From an uncultured Bacteroidales bacterium (GTDB lineage: Bacteria; Bacteroidota; Bacteroidia; Bacteroidales; Lentimicrobiaceae), in the NCBI GenBank assembly GCA_937894795.1, contig CALCQV010000136.1, positions 1 to 64,000 on the forward strand: DNA of 64,000 bases, given 5' to 3'. Each line of letters opens with the position of its first letter. Position 1 is the stretch's first letter. The notes under the pieces are model-generated. The model made no database searches. It had not been told where the DNA came from and worked only from the letters and a program-made list of their open reading frames with translations. A program made the translations under genes and the position numbers. Positions 1-7,212 of the stretch are shown one piece after another.

Positions 1-198
1 GCAATTGCTGCTATTGAAGGCAAAAAGAAAAAAATTGAGTGGGGTTCGCAAATCCGCAGCTATGTACTCCATCCTTATAAATTGGTAAAGGATTTAAGAA
101 CAAACCACGAAACCTCTGATACAAATGAAGTGCTCGATGGTGGTTTGAATGATTTTATAAAAGCCTACCTGATGGAATTTGGCAGAGAAGGCAGGTAA
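1..198 (+). CDS. prfB: Peptide chain release factor 2, C-terminal end (partial)
   Basis: The reading frame is open from the window edge and stops at 196-198, giving the last 65 residues of a class I release factor. The stretch [20 protein letters not shown] followed by a TSDTN..VLDG element and an FIKAYL end is the characteristic C-terminus of RF2, which acts in the ribosomal A site and releases peptides at UGA and UAA stops. The GGQ catalytic loop and stop-recognition domain lie upstream of the window. A likely terminator follows at 330-366. The only doubt is RF1 versus RF2, and the TSDTN pattern favours RF2. Confidence 0.93.
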   Translation, partial: AIAAIEGKKKKIEWGSQIRSYVLHPYKLVKDLRTNHETSDTNEVLDGGLNDFIKAYLMEFGREGR

Positions 199-329
199 TT
201 GAATTTTTATGGTTTCCAATTAGCCCTTAAGTGCTGAACCAGGACAAAAATGAATTATAACTGATACTATTTCAGCGTATTAAAGGTTTTTAGCGAAAGC
301 CCAAATCAGATTAAAATTAAATGAATTTC

Positions 330-366
330 AGGAGTCAGCCTATCAGGGTCGGCTCCTTTATTTTTA
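330..366 (+). terminator. Probable intrinsic terminator after prfB
   Basis: An 11-bp imperfect stem (AGGAGTCAGCC with GGTCGGCTCCT, including two G-T pairs and one mismatch) is closed by a short loop and followed by a T-rich run. It lies about 130 bases after the prfB stop. Confidence 0.6.
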
Positions 367-591
367 CCTTATTTTATGCAATAGTTTGACTGCAGGGCTA
401 AATGTGCTTGGTATTGTAATGTCTTCGCCCCTCTGATAAGCACCCTGTAATGCCTATGGGCATTAATATATACTGATGTCTATATATAATAATTATGGTA
501 TATAATATTGAGTACTTATTCTCACACTCAAAGCCTTGATTTTATTGAATTAAAAAGTTGCTTTTCATTTCGTGTTTAGGAAATAACTACC

Positions 592-599
592 TACTTTTG
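592..599 (+). promoter_or_regulatory. Bacteroidota-type -7 promoter box (TACTTTTG) for mce
   Basis: TACTTTTG matches the Bacteroidota sigma-ABfr -7 consensus TAnnTTTG and lies 14 bases before the mce start codon. The -33 element is not clear. It probably drives the epimerase-decarboxylase operon. Confidence 0.6.
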
Positions 600-613
600 C
601 AAAAAATTTCAAG

Positions 614-1027
614 ATGAAACCTACACATATTGAACACATTGGCATAGCAGTAAAGAATCTCAGTGAAAGTATCAAGTATTATGAGAGCGTATTGGGATTA
701 ACATGTTATGCTGTTGAAGAAGTAACTGATCAAAAAGTAAAAACCGCCTTTTTTATGGTTGGCCAGACAAAAATTGAATTGTTGGAGTCAACTGATCCTG
801 AAGGTCCAATAGGGAAATTCATAGAAAAGAAAGGCGAGGGCATTCATCATATTGCCTTTGCGGTTGAAAATCTGGAATCGGTACTGGAAGAAACCGCTCT
901 TAAAGGTGTCCAACTCATTGACAAACAACCCAGAAAAGGTGCTGAAGGAATGCACATTGCATTTTTGCATCCCAAATCCACTTTTGGAGTGTTAACTGAA
1001 TTTTGTGAAGATAAGTCAAAACAATAA
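614..1027 (+). CDS. mce: Methylmalonyl-CoA epimerase
   Basis: This 137-residue protein belongs to the vicinal oxygen chelate (VOC) fold and interconverts (R)- and (S)-methylmalonyl-CoA in the cytoplasm. It has two beta-alpha-beta-beta-beta modules. The N-terminal HIGIAV (His8), the GIHHIAFAV segment (His78/His79) and the C-terminal LTEFCE (Glu129) sit where the family has its metal ligands. The length is normal for the family. The next gene begins 12 bases after the stop and encodes the methylmalonyl-CoA decarboxylase carboxyltransferase, so the pair forms the end of the succinate-to-propionate route. The start is set by the -7 box at 592-599. The function is secure from sequence and context together. 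Confidence 0.95.
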   Translation: MKPTHIEHIGIAVKNLSESIKYYESVLGLTCYAVEEVTDQKVKTAFFMVGQTKIELLESTDPEGPIGKFIEKKGEGIHHIAFAVENLESVLEETALKGVQLIDKQPRKGAEGMHIAFLHPKSTFGVLTEFCEDKSKQ

Positions 1028-1039
1028 AAATACTATAAT

Positions 1040-2599
1040 ATGGCTTTTGAGGATAAGATTAAAGAACTTCTCGACAAGAGAGAATTGGCAAAACTTGGTG
1101 GTGGTCAAAAACGAATTGATTCACAACACGCCAGAGGTAAACTTACTGCCCGTGAAAGAATTGAGCTATTGCTTGATGAGGGCAGTTTTGCTGAATTCGA
1201 TATGTTTGTAACACATCGTTCAACAAATTTTGGTATCGACAAGCAGGTATTTCTGTCAGATGGTGTTGTAACCGGTCATGGTACTATTGATGGACGCGTT
1301 GTATACGTGTTCTCACAGGATTTTACCGTTTTTGGCGGTTCATTGTCAGAAACCTTTGCCAATAAAATATGCAAAGTTATGGATCAGGCAATGAAAGTTG
1401 GAGCGCCGCTTATTGGTATCAATGATTCAGGGGGTGCCCGTATTCAGGAAGGGGTGAATAGCCTGGCTGGTTATGCCGAAATATTTGAACGTAATATTCT
1501 GGCCTCTGGTGTTATTCCTCAAATATCAGCCATATTTGGGCCTTGTGCCGGTGGTGCAGTGTATTCTCCCGCTCTTACTGACTTTATTGTTATGAGTAAA
1601 GGAACCAGTAATATGTTTGTTACAGGTCCTAAGGTTGTTAAAACAGTAACCGGAGAAGTAGTAACCGAAGAGGAACTGGGTGGTGCTATGGTACATGGTT
1701 CAAAATCAGGTATATCACATTTTGTGGCTGATGACGAACAAGAAGGTATCTCTCTTATCAGAAAGCTTATCAGCTATCTCCCACAAAACAACCTTGAAGA
1801 TCCTCCTTTGGCTCCTTGTTCTGATCCAATTGACAGGCTTGATGATTCACTTAATTTCATCATTCCTGACAATCCAAATAAGCCTTATGATGTGAAGGAT
1901 GTAATCCACTCTATTGTTGACTATGGTGAGTTTTTGGAAATACAGCGTCATTATGCACCAAATATTGTAACCGGTTATGCAAGGTTTAATGGTATGTCGG
2001 TAGGTATTGTCGCTAATCAGCCAAGTTATTTGGCAGGTGTTCTTGATATAAATGCATCACGCAAGGCAGCACGGTTTGTTAGGTTCTGTGATTCATTCAA
2101 TATTCCAATCCTTACACTGGTTGATGTACCAGGCTTCCTGCCGGGTACTGCTCAGGAATATGGCGGAATTATCATACACGGTGCTAAACTATTGTACGCT
2201 TACGGCGAAGCTACTGTACCTAAAGTAACCGTGGTTCTCCGTAAAGCTTATGGAGGTGCTTATTGCGTTATGAGTTCCAAGCATCTTCGTGGCGATATGA
2301 ACTTTGCATGGCCGGCTGCTGAAATTGCTGTAATGGGGCCAAAGGGTGCCATAGAAGTATTGCAGAGCAAGAAACTTGCTGAAATCACTGATCCCAAGGA
2401 GAGAGAAGCTTTCATTCTGCAAAGTGAACAAGAGTACAAGGATAAGTTTGCAAATCCTTATGACGCTGCTAAATATGGTTATATTGACGATGTCATTGAA
2501 CCTCGTAATACCCGCTTCCGCATCATTAGGGCTTTTCAGACTCTTGCAACCAAAAAGGATGTAAATCCACCGAAGAAGCATTCAAATATTCCATTATAA
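1040..2599 (+). CDS. mmdA: Methylmalonyl-CoA decarboxylase alpha subunit (carboxyltransferase)
   Basis: This 519-residue protein is an acyl-CoA carboxylase beta-type carboxyltransferase with tandem crotonase-like halves. Motifs include [14 protein letters not shown] in the N-terminal half and DVPGFLPG with [12 protein letters not shown] in the C-terminal half, both typical of the MmdA/PccB family. It moves the carboxyl group of (S)-methylmalonyl-CoA to the biotin of the carrier subunit. By itself the protein could equally serve a propionyl-CoA carboxylase. The following OadG-like, biotin-carrier and OadB-like membrane genes, with no biotin carboxylase gene nearby, point to the sodium-pumping decarboxylase. 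It lies 12 bases after mce and 11 bases before the gamma subunit, so it is co-transcribed. Confidence 0.93.
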   Translation: MAFEDKIKELLDKRELAKLGGGQKRIDSQHARGKLTARERIELLLDEGSFAEFDMFVTHRSTNFGIDKQVFLSDGVVTGHGTIDGRVVYVFSQDFTVFGGSLSETFANKICKVMDQAMKVGAPLIGINDSGGARIQEGVNSLAGYAEIFERNILASGVIPQISAIFGPCAGGAVYSPALTDFIVMSKGTSNMFVTGPKVVKTVTGEVVTEEELGGAMVHGSKSGISHFVADDEQEGISLIRKLISYLPQNNLEDPPLAPCSDPIDRLDDSLNFIIPDNPNKPYDVKDVIHSIVDYGEFLEIQRHYAPNIVTGYARFNGMSVGIVANQPSYLAGVLDINASRKAARFVRFCDSFNIPILTLVDVPGFLPGTAQEYGGIIIHGAKLLYAYGEATVPKVTVVLRKAYGGAYCVMSSKHLRGDMNFAWPAAEIAVMGPKGAIEVLQSKKLAEITDPKEREAFILQSEQEYKDKFANPYDAAKYGYIDDVIEPRNTRFRIIRAFQTLATKKDVNPPKKHSNIPL

Positions 2600-2610
2600 A
2601 GAGATAAACA

Positions 2611-3507
2611 ATGTCAATTAAACAACAAATACTAAAATTAACTGGCGTTTTAATCATTTTTGTACTGGTTTTAAGCAGCTTGCAGACCAAAGCCCAGAGT
2701 GGTCTCGACTTGCGAATTAATGAAATATTGGTGCATAATGATTCAAACTATGTGGATGATTATGGCATGCGGAATAGTTGGATTGAAATTTTCAATTCTG
2801 CCTATAATAGTGTGAACATGGCAGGCATGTACCTGACCAATGACCCCAAAAATCCCACCAAATATCGTATTGCAAAAGGTGATCCTATTACAAAAATCCC
2901 TTCTCGTAACTATCTGGTTTTCTTTGCTGATAGCCATCCTACCAGAGGAATTCTTCATTTGAATTTCAGTTTGGAGGATACAAATTACCTGGCAATTTAT
3001 GATGTCAATGGAAGGACATTGCTCGATGAAATAACCTATCCTCCTCAAAGACCAGACATATCGTATGGCAGGGAACTCGATGGTTCAGAAAACTGGGTAG
3101 TACTTGATAAAACTACTCCCAGGGCAAACAATTTTACCGGTGAAATTGTAACAGCCGGTGATGAATTTGTTAAGATGGATCCTACCGGTTTTGGAATGGC
3201 AATGATAGCTATGTCAGTTGTGTTTTCCGCCCTCGTATTGCTCTATCTGGTGTTTAAGAATACTAAGAAGATCTATGCCATTAACCTGAAAACGCTTTTC
3301 AGGAAACCGGTTAAGGAAACAGCCATTCTTGCTGCTGAAGAAGAGGAAATTCCGGGTGAGGTAGGTGCAGCAATTGCTTTGGCTCTTAATTTGTATATAT
3401 CACAATATCATGACCATGAAGAAGCGGTACTTACAATAAAGAAAGTTGCCAGAACCTATTCTCCATGGAGTTCTAAAATATATGGATTAAACAGGCCACC
3501 CCGTTAA
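2611..3507 (+). CDS. OadG-like gamma subunit fused to an exported lamin-tail-like domain
   Basis: This 298-residue protein starts with a signal peptide (hydrophobic residues 9-23, then a KAQ/S cleavage-like site). About 130 residues follow that resemble a lamin-tail (LTD) beta-sandwich: an INEILVHN start, a WIEIFN strand and a typical YGRELDGSENW end. A single transmembrane helix near residues 193-216 and a cytoplasmic charged tail follow, as in OadG gamma subunits of sodium-pump decarboxylases. Known gamma subunits are short (about 80-120 residues) and assemble the complex, so the exported domain is extra. It would face the periplasm and could anchor the pump or bind the envelope. That role is inference. 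The gene lies between the alpha subunit and the biotin carrier of the same operon. Confidence 0.8.
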   Translation: MSIKQQILKLTGVLIIFVLVLSSLQTKAQSGLDLRINEILVHNDSNYVDDYGMRNSWIEIFNSAYNSVNMAGMYLTNDPKNPTKYRIAKGDPITKIPSRNYLVFFADSHPTRGILHLNFSLEDTNYLAIYDVNGRTLLDEITYPPQRPDISYGRELDGSENWVVLDKTTPRANNFTGEIVTAGDEFVKMDPTGFGMAMIAMSVVFSALVLLYLVFKNTKKIYAINLKTLFRKPVKETAILAAEEEEIPGEVGAAIALALNLYISQYHDHEEAVLTIKKVARTYSPWSSKIYGLNRPPR

Positions 3508-3517
3508 TTAATTGAAT

Positions 3518-3534
3518 CAGGCCCGATTGGCCTG
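3518..3534 (+). terminator. Small hairpin between gamma subunit and biotin carrier genes
   Basis: A perfect 6-bp stem (CAGGCC, 5-nt loop, GGCCTG) lies in the 53-base gap inside the operon and is followed by TTAAAA rather than a T run. It may be a weak attenuator or mRNA-stabilising element. It is unlikely to end transcription. Confidence 0.3.
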
Positions 3535-3560
3535 TTAAAACCGCTAAAGTTATAGAAAGA

Positions 3561-4001
3561 ATGAAAAAATTCAAGTTAACAATAAATGGAAATGTTTACG
3601 ATGTTGACATTCAGAATATTGAGGATAATATTGCTGAGATTGATGTTAACGGAACTCATTATAAGGTAGAAGTTGATAGAAGTCTTCAGGCAGTAAAAAC
3701 CCCTAAGCTTGTTCGTTCTGTGAGCATTCCATCTACTGATTCCACTCCAAGTACAGCCAAGACTGCCAGTCCTTCAGCCCCAAAGGGAACCGGAAGTATC
3801 AAATCACCACTACCCGGAGTTGTTCTTGATATCCATGTAAAGGATGGCGATCTGGTTAAAGTTGGGCAAAAACTAATTACCCTTGAGGCAATGAAAATGG
3901 AGAACAATATTAATGCCGACAAAGAAGGACGGGTTTACCTTAAAGTTGCTAAAGGTGATTCTGTTATGGAGGGTGATGTTCTTATTGTTATAGGAGAATA
4001 G
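3561..4001 (+). CDS. mmdC: Biotin carboxyl carrier protein of methylmalonyl-CoA decarboxylase
   Basis: This 146-residue protein has an N-terminal beta-rich part, a Pro/Ala/Ser/Thr-rich flexible linker (about residues 48-78) and a C-terminal biotinyl domain. The biotin attachment motif EAMKMEN places the biotinylated lysine at Lys112. The carrier shuttles the carboxyl group from MmdA to the membrane beta subunit, where decarboxylation drives Na+ export. The length and linker match carriers of this complex rather than acetyl-CoA carboxylase AccB. The stop is 3 bases before the beta-subunit start, so the genes are translationally close. Confidence 0.92.
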   Translation: MKKFKLTINGNVYDVDIQNIEDNIAEIDVNGTHYKVEVDRSLQAVKTPKLVRSVSIPSTDSTPSTAKTASPSAPKGTGSIKSPLPGVVLDIHVKDGDLVKVGQKLITLEAMKMENNINADKEGRVYLKVAKGDSVMEGDVLIVIGE

Positions 4002-4004
4002 CAC

Positions 4005-5165
4005 ATGGAAAGTTCAAGTTTCATTTCGTTTGTTGGTGATCACCTTAACCAATTTTTCACCTATACCGCTTTCGCCAATATGACAGCAGGTCATATTATT
4101 ATGATTTGTATTGGTTTGATATTTATTTATCTTGCAATTGCCAAAGAATATGAACCGATGTTGCTGGTACCTATTGGTTTCGGTATACTGGTTGGTAATA
4201 TTGCTTTTTACCCGGGGTTGCAAATAGGCATTTATGAGTCGGGCAGTGTACTTAATTATTTATATTTTGGAGTTCTGCAAGGAGTTTATCCCCCTCTGAT
4301 ATTTCTTGGCATTGGAGCAATGACTGATTTCTCGGCATTGATCTCTAATCCAAAGTTAATGCTTATTGGTGCCGCTGCTCAATTGGGAATTTTCGGCGCT
4401 TATGCTCTGGCTTTGGTCTTAGGATTCTCACCTGCTGAGGCAGGGGCTATTGGAATTATTGGTGGTGCTGATGGACCAACTGCAATTTTCCTTTCATCTA
4501 AACTAGCCCCTGATTTGATGGGCGCCATTGCCGTTTCTGCTTATTCATATATGGCTCTGGTTCCTGTAATTCAACCTCCTGTCATGCGTCTTCTTACTAC
4601 TAAAAAAGAACGTGTTATCCGTATGAGGCCGCCTCGTAGCGTTTCGAAACTGGAAAAGATTCTTTTCCCAATAATCGGCTTGCTTCTTACTACATTCATT
4701 GTTCCATCAGGCTTACCTCTGCTTGGTATGCTTTTCTTTGGTAACCTATTAAAAGAAAGTACTGTAACAAAACGATTGGCTGATACTGCCAAAGGCCCTC
4801 TTATTGATATTGTAACTATTCTAATCGGTTTAACTGTTGGTGCATCTACTCAGGCAACTTCTTTTCTTACTGCTAAGTCTGTAGGAATATTTGCCTTGGG
4901 AGCAGCATCGTTTGTTATTGCAACCTTCGGTGGTGTTATGTTCGTAAAGATCATTAACCTATTCCTTAAAGAGGGGAATAAGATCAATCCACTCATTGGT
5001 AATGCTGGCGTATCAGCGGTACCTGACAGTGCCAGGGTATCGCAGATTGTTGGTTTGGAGTATGATAAAACCAACCATTTATTAATGCACGCAATGGGTC
5101 CAAATGTTGCCGGTGTAATCGGTAGCGCCGTGGCCGCCGGTATCTTGCTTGGATTCTTGTCATAA
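4005..5165 (+). CDS. mmdB: Sodium-pumping decarboxylase beta subunit
   Basis: This 386-residue polytopic membrane protein of the OadB/MmdB/GcdB family decarboxylates carboxybiotin and couples it to Na+ export. The signature GGADGPTAIF carries the conserved Asp needed for Na+ transport, and NAGVSAVPDSARVSQ is the second conserved segment near the C-terminus. About ten to eleven hydrophobic helices are visible. It is the last gene of the operon and is followed by a strong terminator at 5187-5226. The energy yield of this pump is well known in propionate-forming anaerobes, which fits a fermentative Bacteroidota host. Confidence 0.95.
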   Translation: MESSSFISFVGDHLNQFFTYTAFANMTAGHIIMICIGLIFIYLAIAKEYEPMLLVPIGFGILVGNIAFYPGLQIGIYESGSVLNYLYFGVLQGVYPPLIFLGIGAMTDFSALISNPKLMLIGAAAQLGIFGAYALALVLGFSPAEAGAIGIIGGADGPTAIFLSSKLAPDLMGAIAVSAYSYMALVPVIQPPVMRLLTTKKERVIRMRPPRSVSKLEKILFPIIGLLLTTFIVPSGLPLLGMLFFGNLLKESTVTKRLADTAKGPLIDIVTILIGLTVGASTQATSFLTAKSVGIFALGAASFVIATFGGVMFVKIINLFLKEGNKINPLIGNAGVSAVPDSARVSQIVGLEYDKTNHLLMHAMGPNVAGVIGSAVAAGILLGFLS

Positions 5166-5186
5166 TAAGAATAATTCGTATTTTTG

Positions 5187-5226
5187 AGACCGGTGGACTG
5201 ACCAGTTCACCGGTCTTTAATTTATT
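5187..5226 (+). terminator. Intrinsic terminator of the decarboxylase operon
   Basis: A 13-bp stem (AGACCGGTGGACT with AGTTCACCGGTCT, one G-T pair) and a 4-nt loop are followed by TTAATTTATT. It sits between mmdB and udk. Confidence 0.8.
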
Positions 5227-5232
5227 CAAAGT

Positions 5233-5847
5233 ATGCTTATAATAGGAATCGCCGGCGGTTCAGGTTGTGGCAAATCAACCGTCGTTAAACAAATAATAAA
5301 GCAACTGCCCAAAGATTCAGTTACTGTAATACCTCAGGATGCTTATTATAAGGATAATGGCCACCGCTCCCCTGAAGAACGCGCTCGAATAAATTTCGAC
5401 CACCCATCCTCCATTGAGTTTAACTTATTGATTAAACATCTTGATATGCTTCTCGATGGCCAGGAAATTGGTATGCCCATTTATAGCTATCTCACTTGTG
5501 CCAGAGCTGCAGAAACTATTCCTGTTTTCCCCCGTGAAGTTATTATTGTTGAAGGAATTCTTATCCTCTCCAATCCCCGGCTGCGTGAAAGAATGGATAT
5601 TAAGATTTTTGTTGATGCTGATGCTGATGATAGGTTAATGCGAATTATTCAGCGTGACATTCAGGAACGTGGTCGTTCGCTTAATCAGGTGCTGGAACAT
5701 TATGAAACGTTTGTTAAACCCATGCATCTCCAATTTATAGAACCTACCAAACGATATGCTGATATCATTGTTCCTCAGGGAGGTGCTAACCATGTGGCAA
5801 TTGATATTCTTACCTCCAGAATTAAAATGAATCTTAAGTTGGTTTGA
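5233..5847 (+). CDS. udk: Uridine kinase
   Basis: This 204-residue P-loop kinase has the Walker A motif GGSGCGKST at residues 8-16, an early QDAYYKD element and the NFDHPSSIEF segment typical of uridine/cytidine kinases, which phosphorylate uridine and cytidine in pyrimidine salvage. The VVEGILIL strand and RIIQRDIQERGRS lid are also family hallmarks. The length is normal. It follows the terminator of the preceding operon by a few bases, so it is probably transcribed mainly on its own. No partner gene is adjacent. Confidence 0.94.
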   Translation: MLIIGIAGGSGCGKSTVVKQIIKQLPKDSVTVIPQDAYYKDNGHRSPEERARINFDHPSSIEFNLLIKHLDMLLDGQEIGMPIYSYLTCARAAETIPVFPREVIIVEGILILSNPRLRERMDIKIFVDADADDRLMRIIQRDIQERGRSLNQVLEHYETFVKPMHLQFIEPTKRYADIIVPQGGANHVAIDILTSRIKMNLKLV

Positions 5848-6180
5848 TTTCAATAGCAATTGGTAATTTTACTTTTCAGCAAGAAATTTGTGCATTTTCA
5901 TATACTGCGGTTCTCCATTTACTTTACGGTTCAAGTAAAGTTATTCGGTACCAAGTTTAGGTTAGATATTCTGCCTTATCTCCTGTAGTTCCCCCTATGG
6001 TATTGCTCTTTTACTTTTTCAGGTTAATTCCGTTATAAATGATTTCTTGGGAAGTTATCACAATTATAATTACCTGATAATCCTTCATGTAATGGTATCC
6101 TTATGACTATTTATTGAATAGTCTTCATTTGAATGTATAAGCAGTTTAAACCAGTTCCGGTTTGTGATTCATTTGGATCA

Positions 6181-6279
6181 ACTCCAGTACAACTCCAGTA
6201 CAGGTCCAGTATAACTCCAGTAAAATGACCTTGTAACTGGAGTTGTACTGGAGTTATACTGGAGTTGCACTGGACCTGA
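6181..6279. repeat. Inverted repeat made of 11-bp units (core ACTCCAGT / ACTGGAGT)
   Basis: The left arm has four 11-bp units starting at 6181, 6192, 6203 and 6214. Each has the core ACTCCAGT or GGTCCAGT followed by a variable 3-base spacer. After a 14-base spacer (6222-6235) the right arm has four units starting at 6236, 6247, 6258 and 6269 with the complementary core ACTGGAGT or ACTGGACC. The arms can pair over about 43 bp with few mismatches. The left flank ATTTGGATCA is seen again, inverted and slightly changed, at the right end of the related element at 26440-26541. Confidence 0.9.
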
Positions 6280-6584
6280 GGTTAATTAATACCAAATAAA
6301 TCCCTGATTTTTCTCTCCTTTTCATTAGATATATGGCTATTGCATCTATTATCTCTTGCACCTCTTTTATTGAAATGAATTTTGCCACTGATTCACTGCT
6401 TGTGAATAGAAATGGTGGTACACTGATTTGATAGTAACTTAATTATGGTTGTATAATTAAACTTGAAATGAAGTCAAAATATGTTGAACCGAAACCGACA
6501 AAATGACATTTATTATACTGATCAAATGATTGAAAAACAGACAATATGACATAAATACTATTGTTTTTTACCCGTTTTTTCAAG

Positions 6585-6600
6585 TGGCATGGCTTTTGAA
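6585..6600 (+). promoter_or_regulatory. Possible sigma-54 (RpoN) promoter for the small heat-shock gene
   Basis: TGGCATG-GCTT-TTGAA resembles the RpoN consensus TGGCACG-N4-TTGCA, with the -24 GG and the -12 position at the correct 10-base separation. The -12 dinucleotide is GA instead of GC, which weakens the call. No TAnnTTTG box was found in the same gap. Confidence 0.35.
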
Positions 6601-6631
6601 ATACAGTAATCAAACAAACAACTTTTAATAT

Positions 6632-6637
6632 AGGAGG
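6632..6637 (+). promoter_or_regulatory. Strong Shine-Dalgarno sequence AGGAGG for hsp20
   Basis: AGGAGG lies 8 bases before the ATG at 6646. A full-consensus site is unusual in this AT-rich window, where most starts lack one. It suggests high-level translation of the heat-shock protein. Confidence 0.7.
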
Positions 6638-6645
6638 ACAAAGCC

Positions 6646-7080
6646 ATGTTACCAATCATTAGAAAAGAAAGAAAATTCTTCCCGAGTATTGTAGATGAAT
6701 TTTTTGGGAATGATTATCTGCCGAATCTGTTTGAATTTCAAACAGGTATCAACATGCCTTCTGTAAATATCATTGAAGGCAAAGAAGATTATAAAATTGA
6801 AGTTGCTGCTCCGGGACTGGACAAGGGCGATTTCATTATTAATCTTGACAATAATTTATTGACCATTACCTCTGAAAAGGAAGCAAAATCAGAGGATGAG
6901 AAGGAGCACTATATGCGCCGCGAGTTCAGTTATTCGTCGTTCAAAAGATCATTCCGTTTACCACAAACTGTTGATCCGGAGAATATTACTGCTTCACACA
7001 GCAATGGTGTGCTTTCAATAGTCATTCCAAAACGTGATGAGGCAAAAATTAAACCGGCAAAACAGATTGAGATTCAATAA
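6646..7080 (+). CDS. Small heat-shock protein, Hsp20/alpha-crystallin family
   Basis: This 144-residue chaperone has an alpha-crystallin domain at about residues 38-130. It includes the VEVAAPGL-like segment near residue 50 and the signature NGVLSIVIPK near the end. The C-terminal IEI tripeptide is the I-x-I motif that bridges dimers into oligomers. Such proteins hold unfolding proteins in a refoldable state without ATP. The start is fixed by a full AGGAGG site 8 bases upstream. It is flanked by a long upstream gap and a 15-bp terminator, so it is a single-gene unit. Regulation may involve the sigma-54-like site and direct repeats upstream, which is inference. Confidence 0.94.
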   Translation: MLPIIRKERKFFPSIVDEFFGNDYLPNLFEFQTGINMPSVNIIEGKEDYKIEVAAPGLDKGDFIINLDNNLLTITSEKEAKSEDEKEHYMRREFSYSSFKRSFRLPQTVDPENITASHSNGVLSIVIPKRDEAKIKPAKQIEIQ

Positions 7081-7114
7081 TTTGATTCCGTTTAAACTAT
7101 TTCACTTTTTTAAT

Positions 7115-7152
7115 AAATAATAAGAGCCCAGCATACCGGGCTCTTATTATTT
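7115..7152 (+). terminator. Intrinsic terminator after hsp20
   Basis: A perfect 15-bp stem (AAATAATAAGAGCCC with its complement) encloses an 8-nt loop. The A and T flanks allow it to work in either direction. Confidence 0.9.
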
Positions 7153-7212
7153 AATTGAGTAAATTCACGCCTTGTAATTCACTTGAAAAAATACCTGAAA
7201 TCAAGGTAATCT

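Larger units (their letters stand above)
199..613. other. Intergenic region between prfB and mce
   Basis: This 415-base stretch has no convincing gene. It holds a terminator-like hairpin at 330-366, a small palindrome (TAATGCC, 3-nt loop, GGCATTA) at 448-465 of unknown role, and the -7 box of the mce promoter at 592-599. The rest is AT-rich sequence with stops in all frames. Confidence 0.6.
5848..6645. other. Long intergenic region with hairpin repeat and heat-shock gene control region
   Basis: This 798-base stretch has no supported gene. It holds the 11-bp-unit inverted repeat at 6181-6279, imperfect direct repeats at 6497-6512 and 6539-6554, a sigma-54-like site at 6585-6600 and a strong ribosome binding site at 6632-6637. 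The part 5848-6160 shows nothing I can name. An undescribed small RNA cannot be excluded. Confidence 0.6.

Noticed and set aside
2189..2581. Minus-strand frame of 130 codons inside mmdA
   Set aside because: It is fully antisense to a conserved carboxyltransferase gene and its product shows no recognisable domain.
5848..6160. Known structured RNA (such as 6S RNA, tmRNA or a riboswitch) after udk
   Set aside because: I could not match any conserved motif or closed fold. An unknown small RNA remains possible but unsupported.
6181..6279. CRISPR array or intrinsic terminator reading of the 11-bp hairpin repeat
   Set aside because: CRISPR repeats are longer with unique spacers of about 30 bases and no cas gene is present. 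There is no T run after the stem for a terminator.
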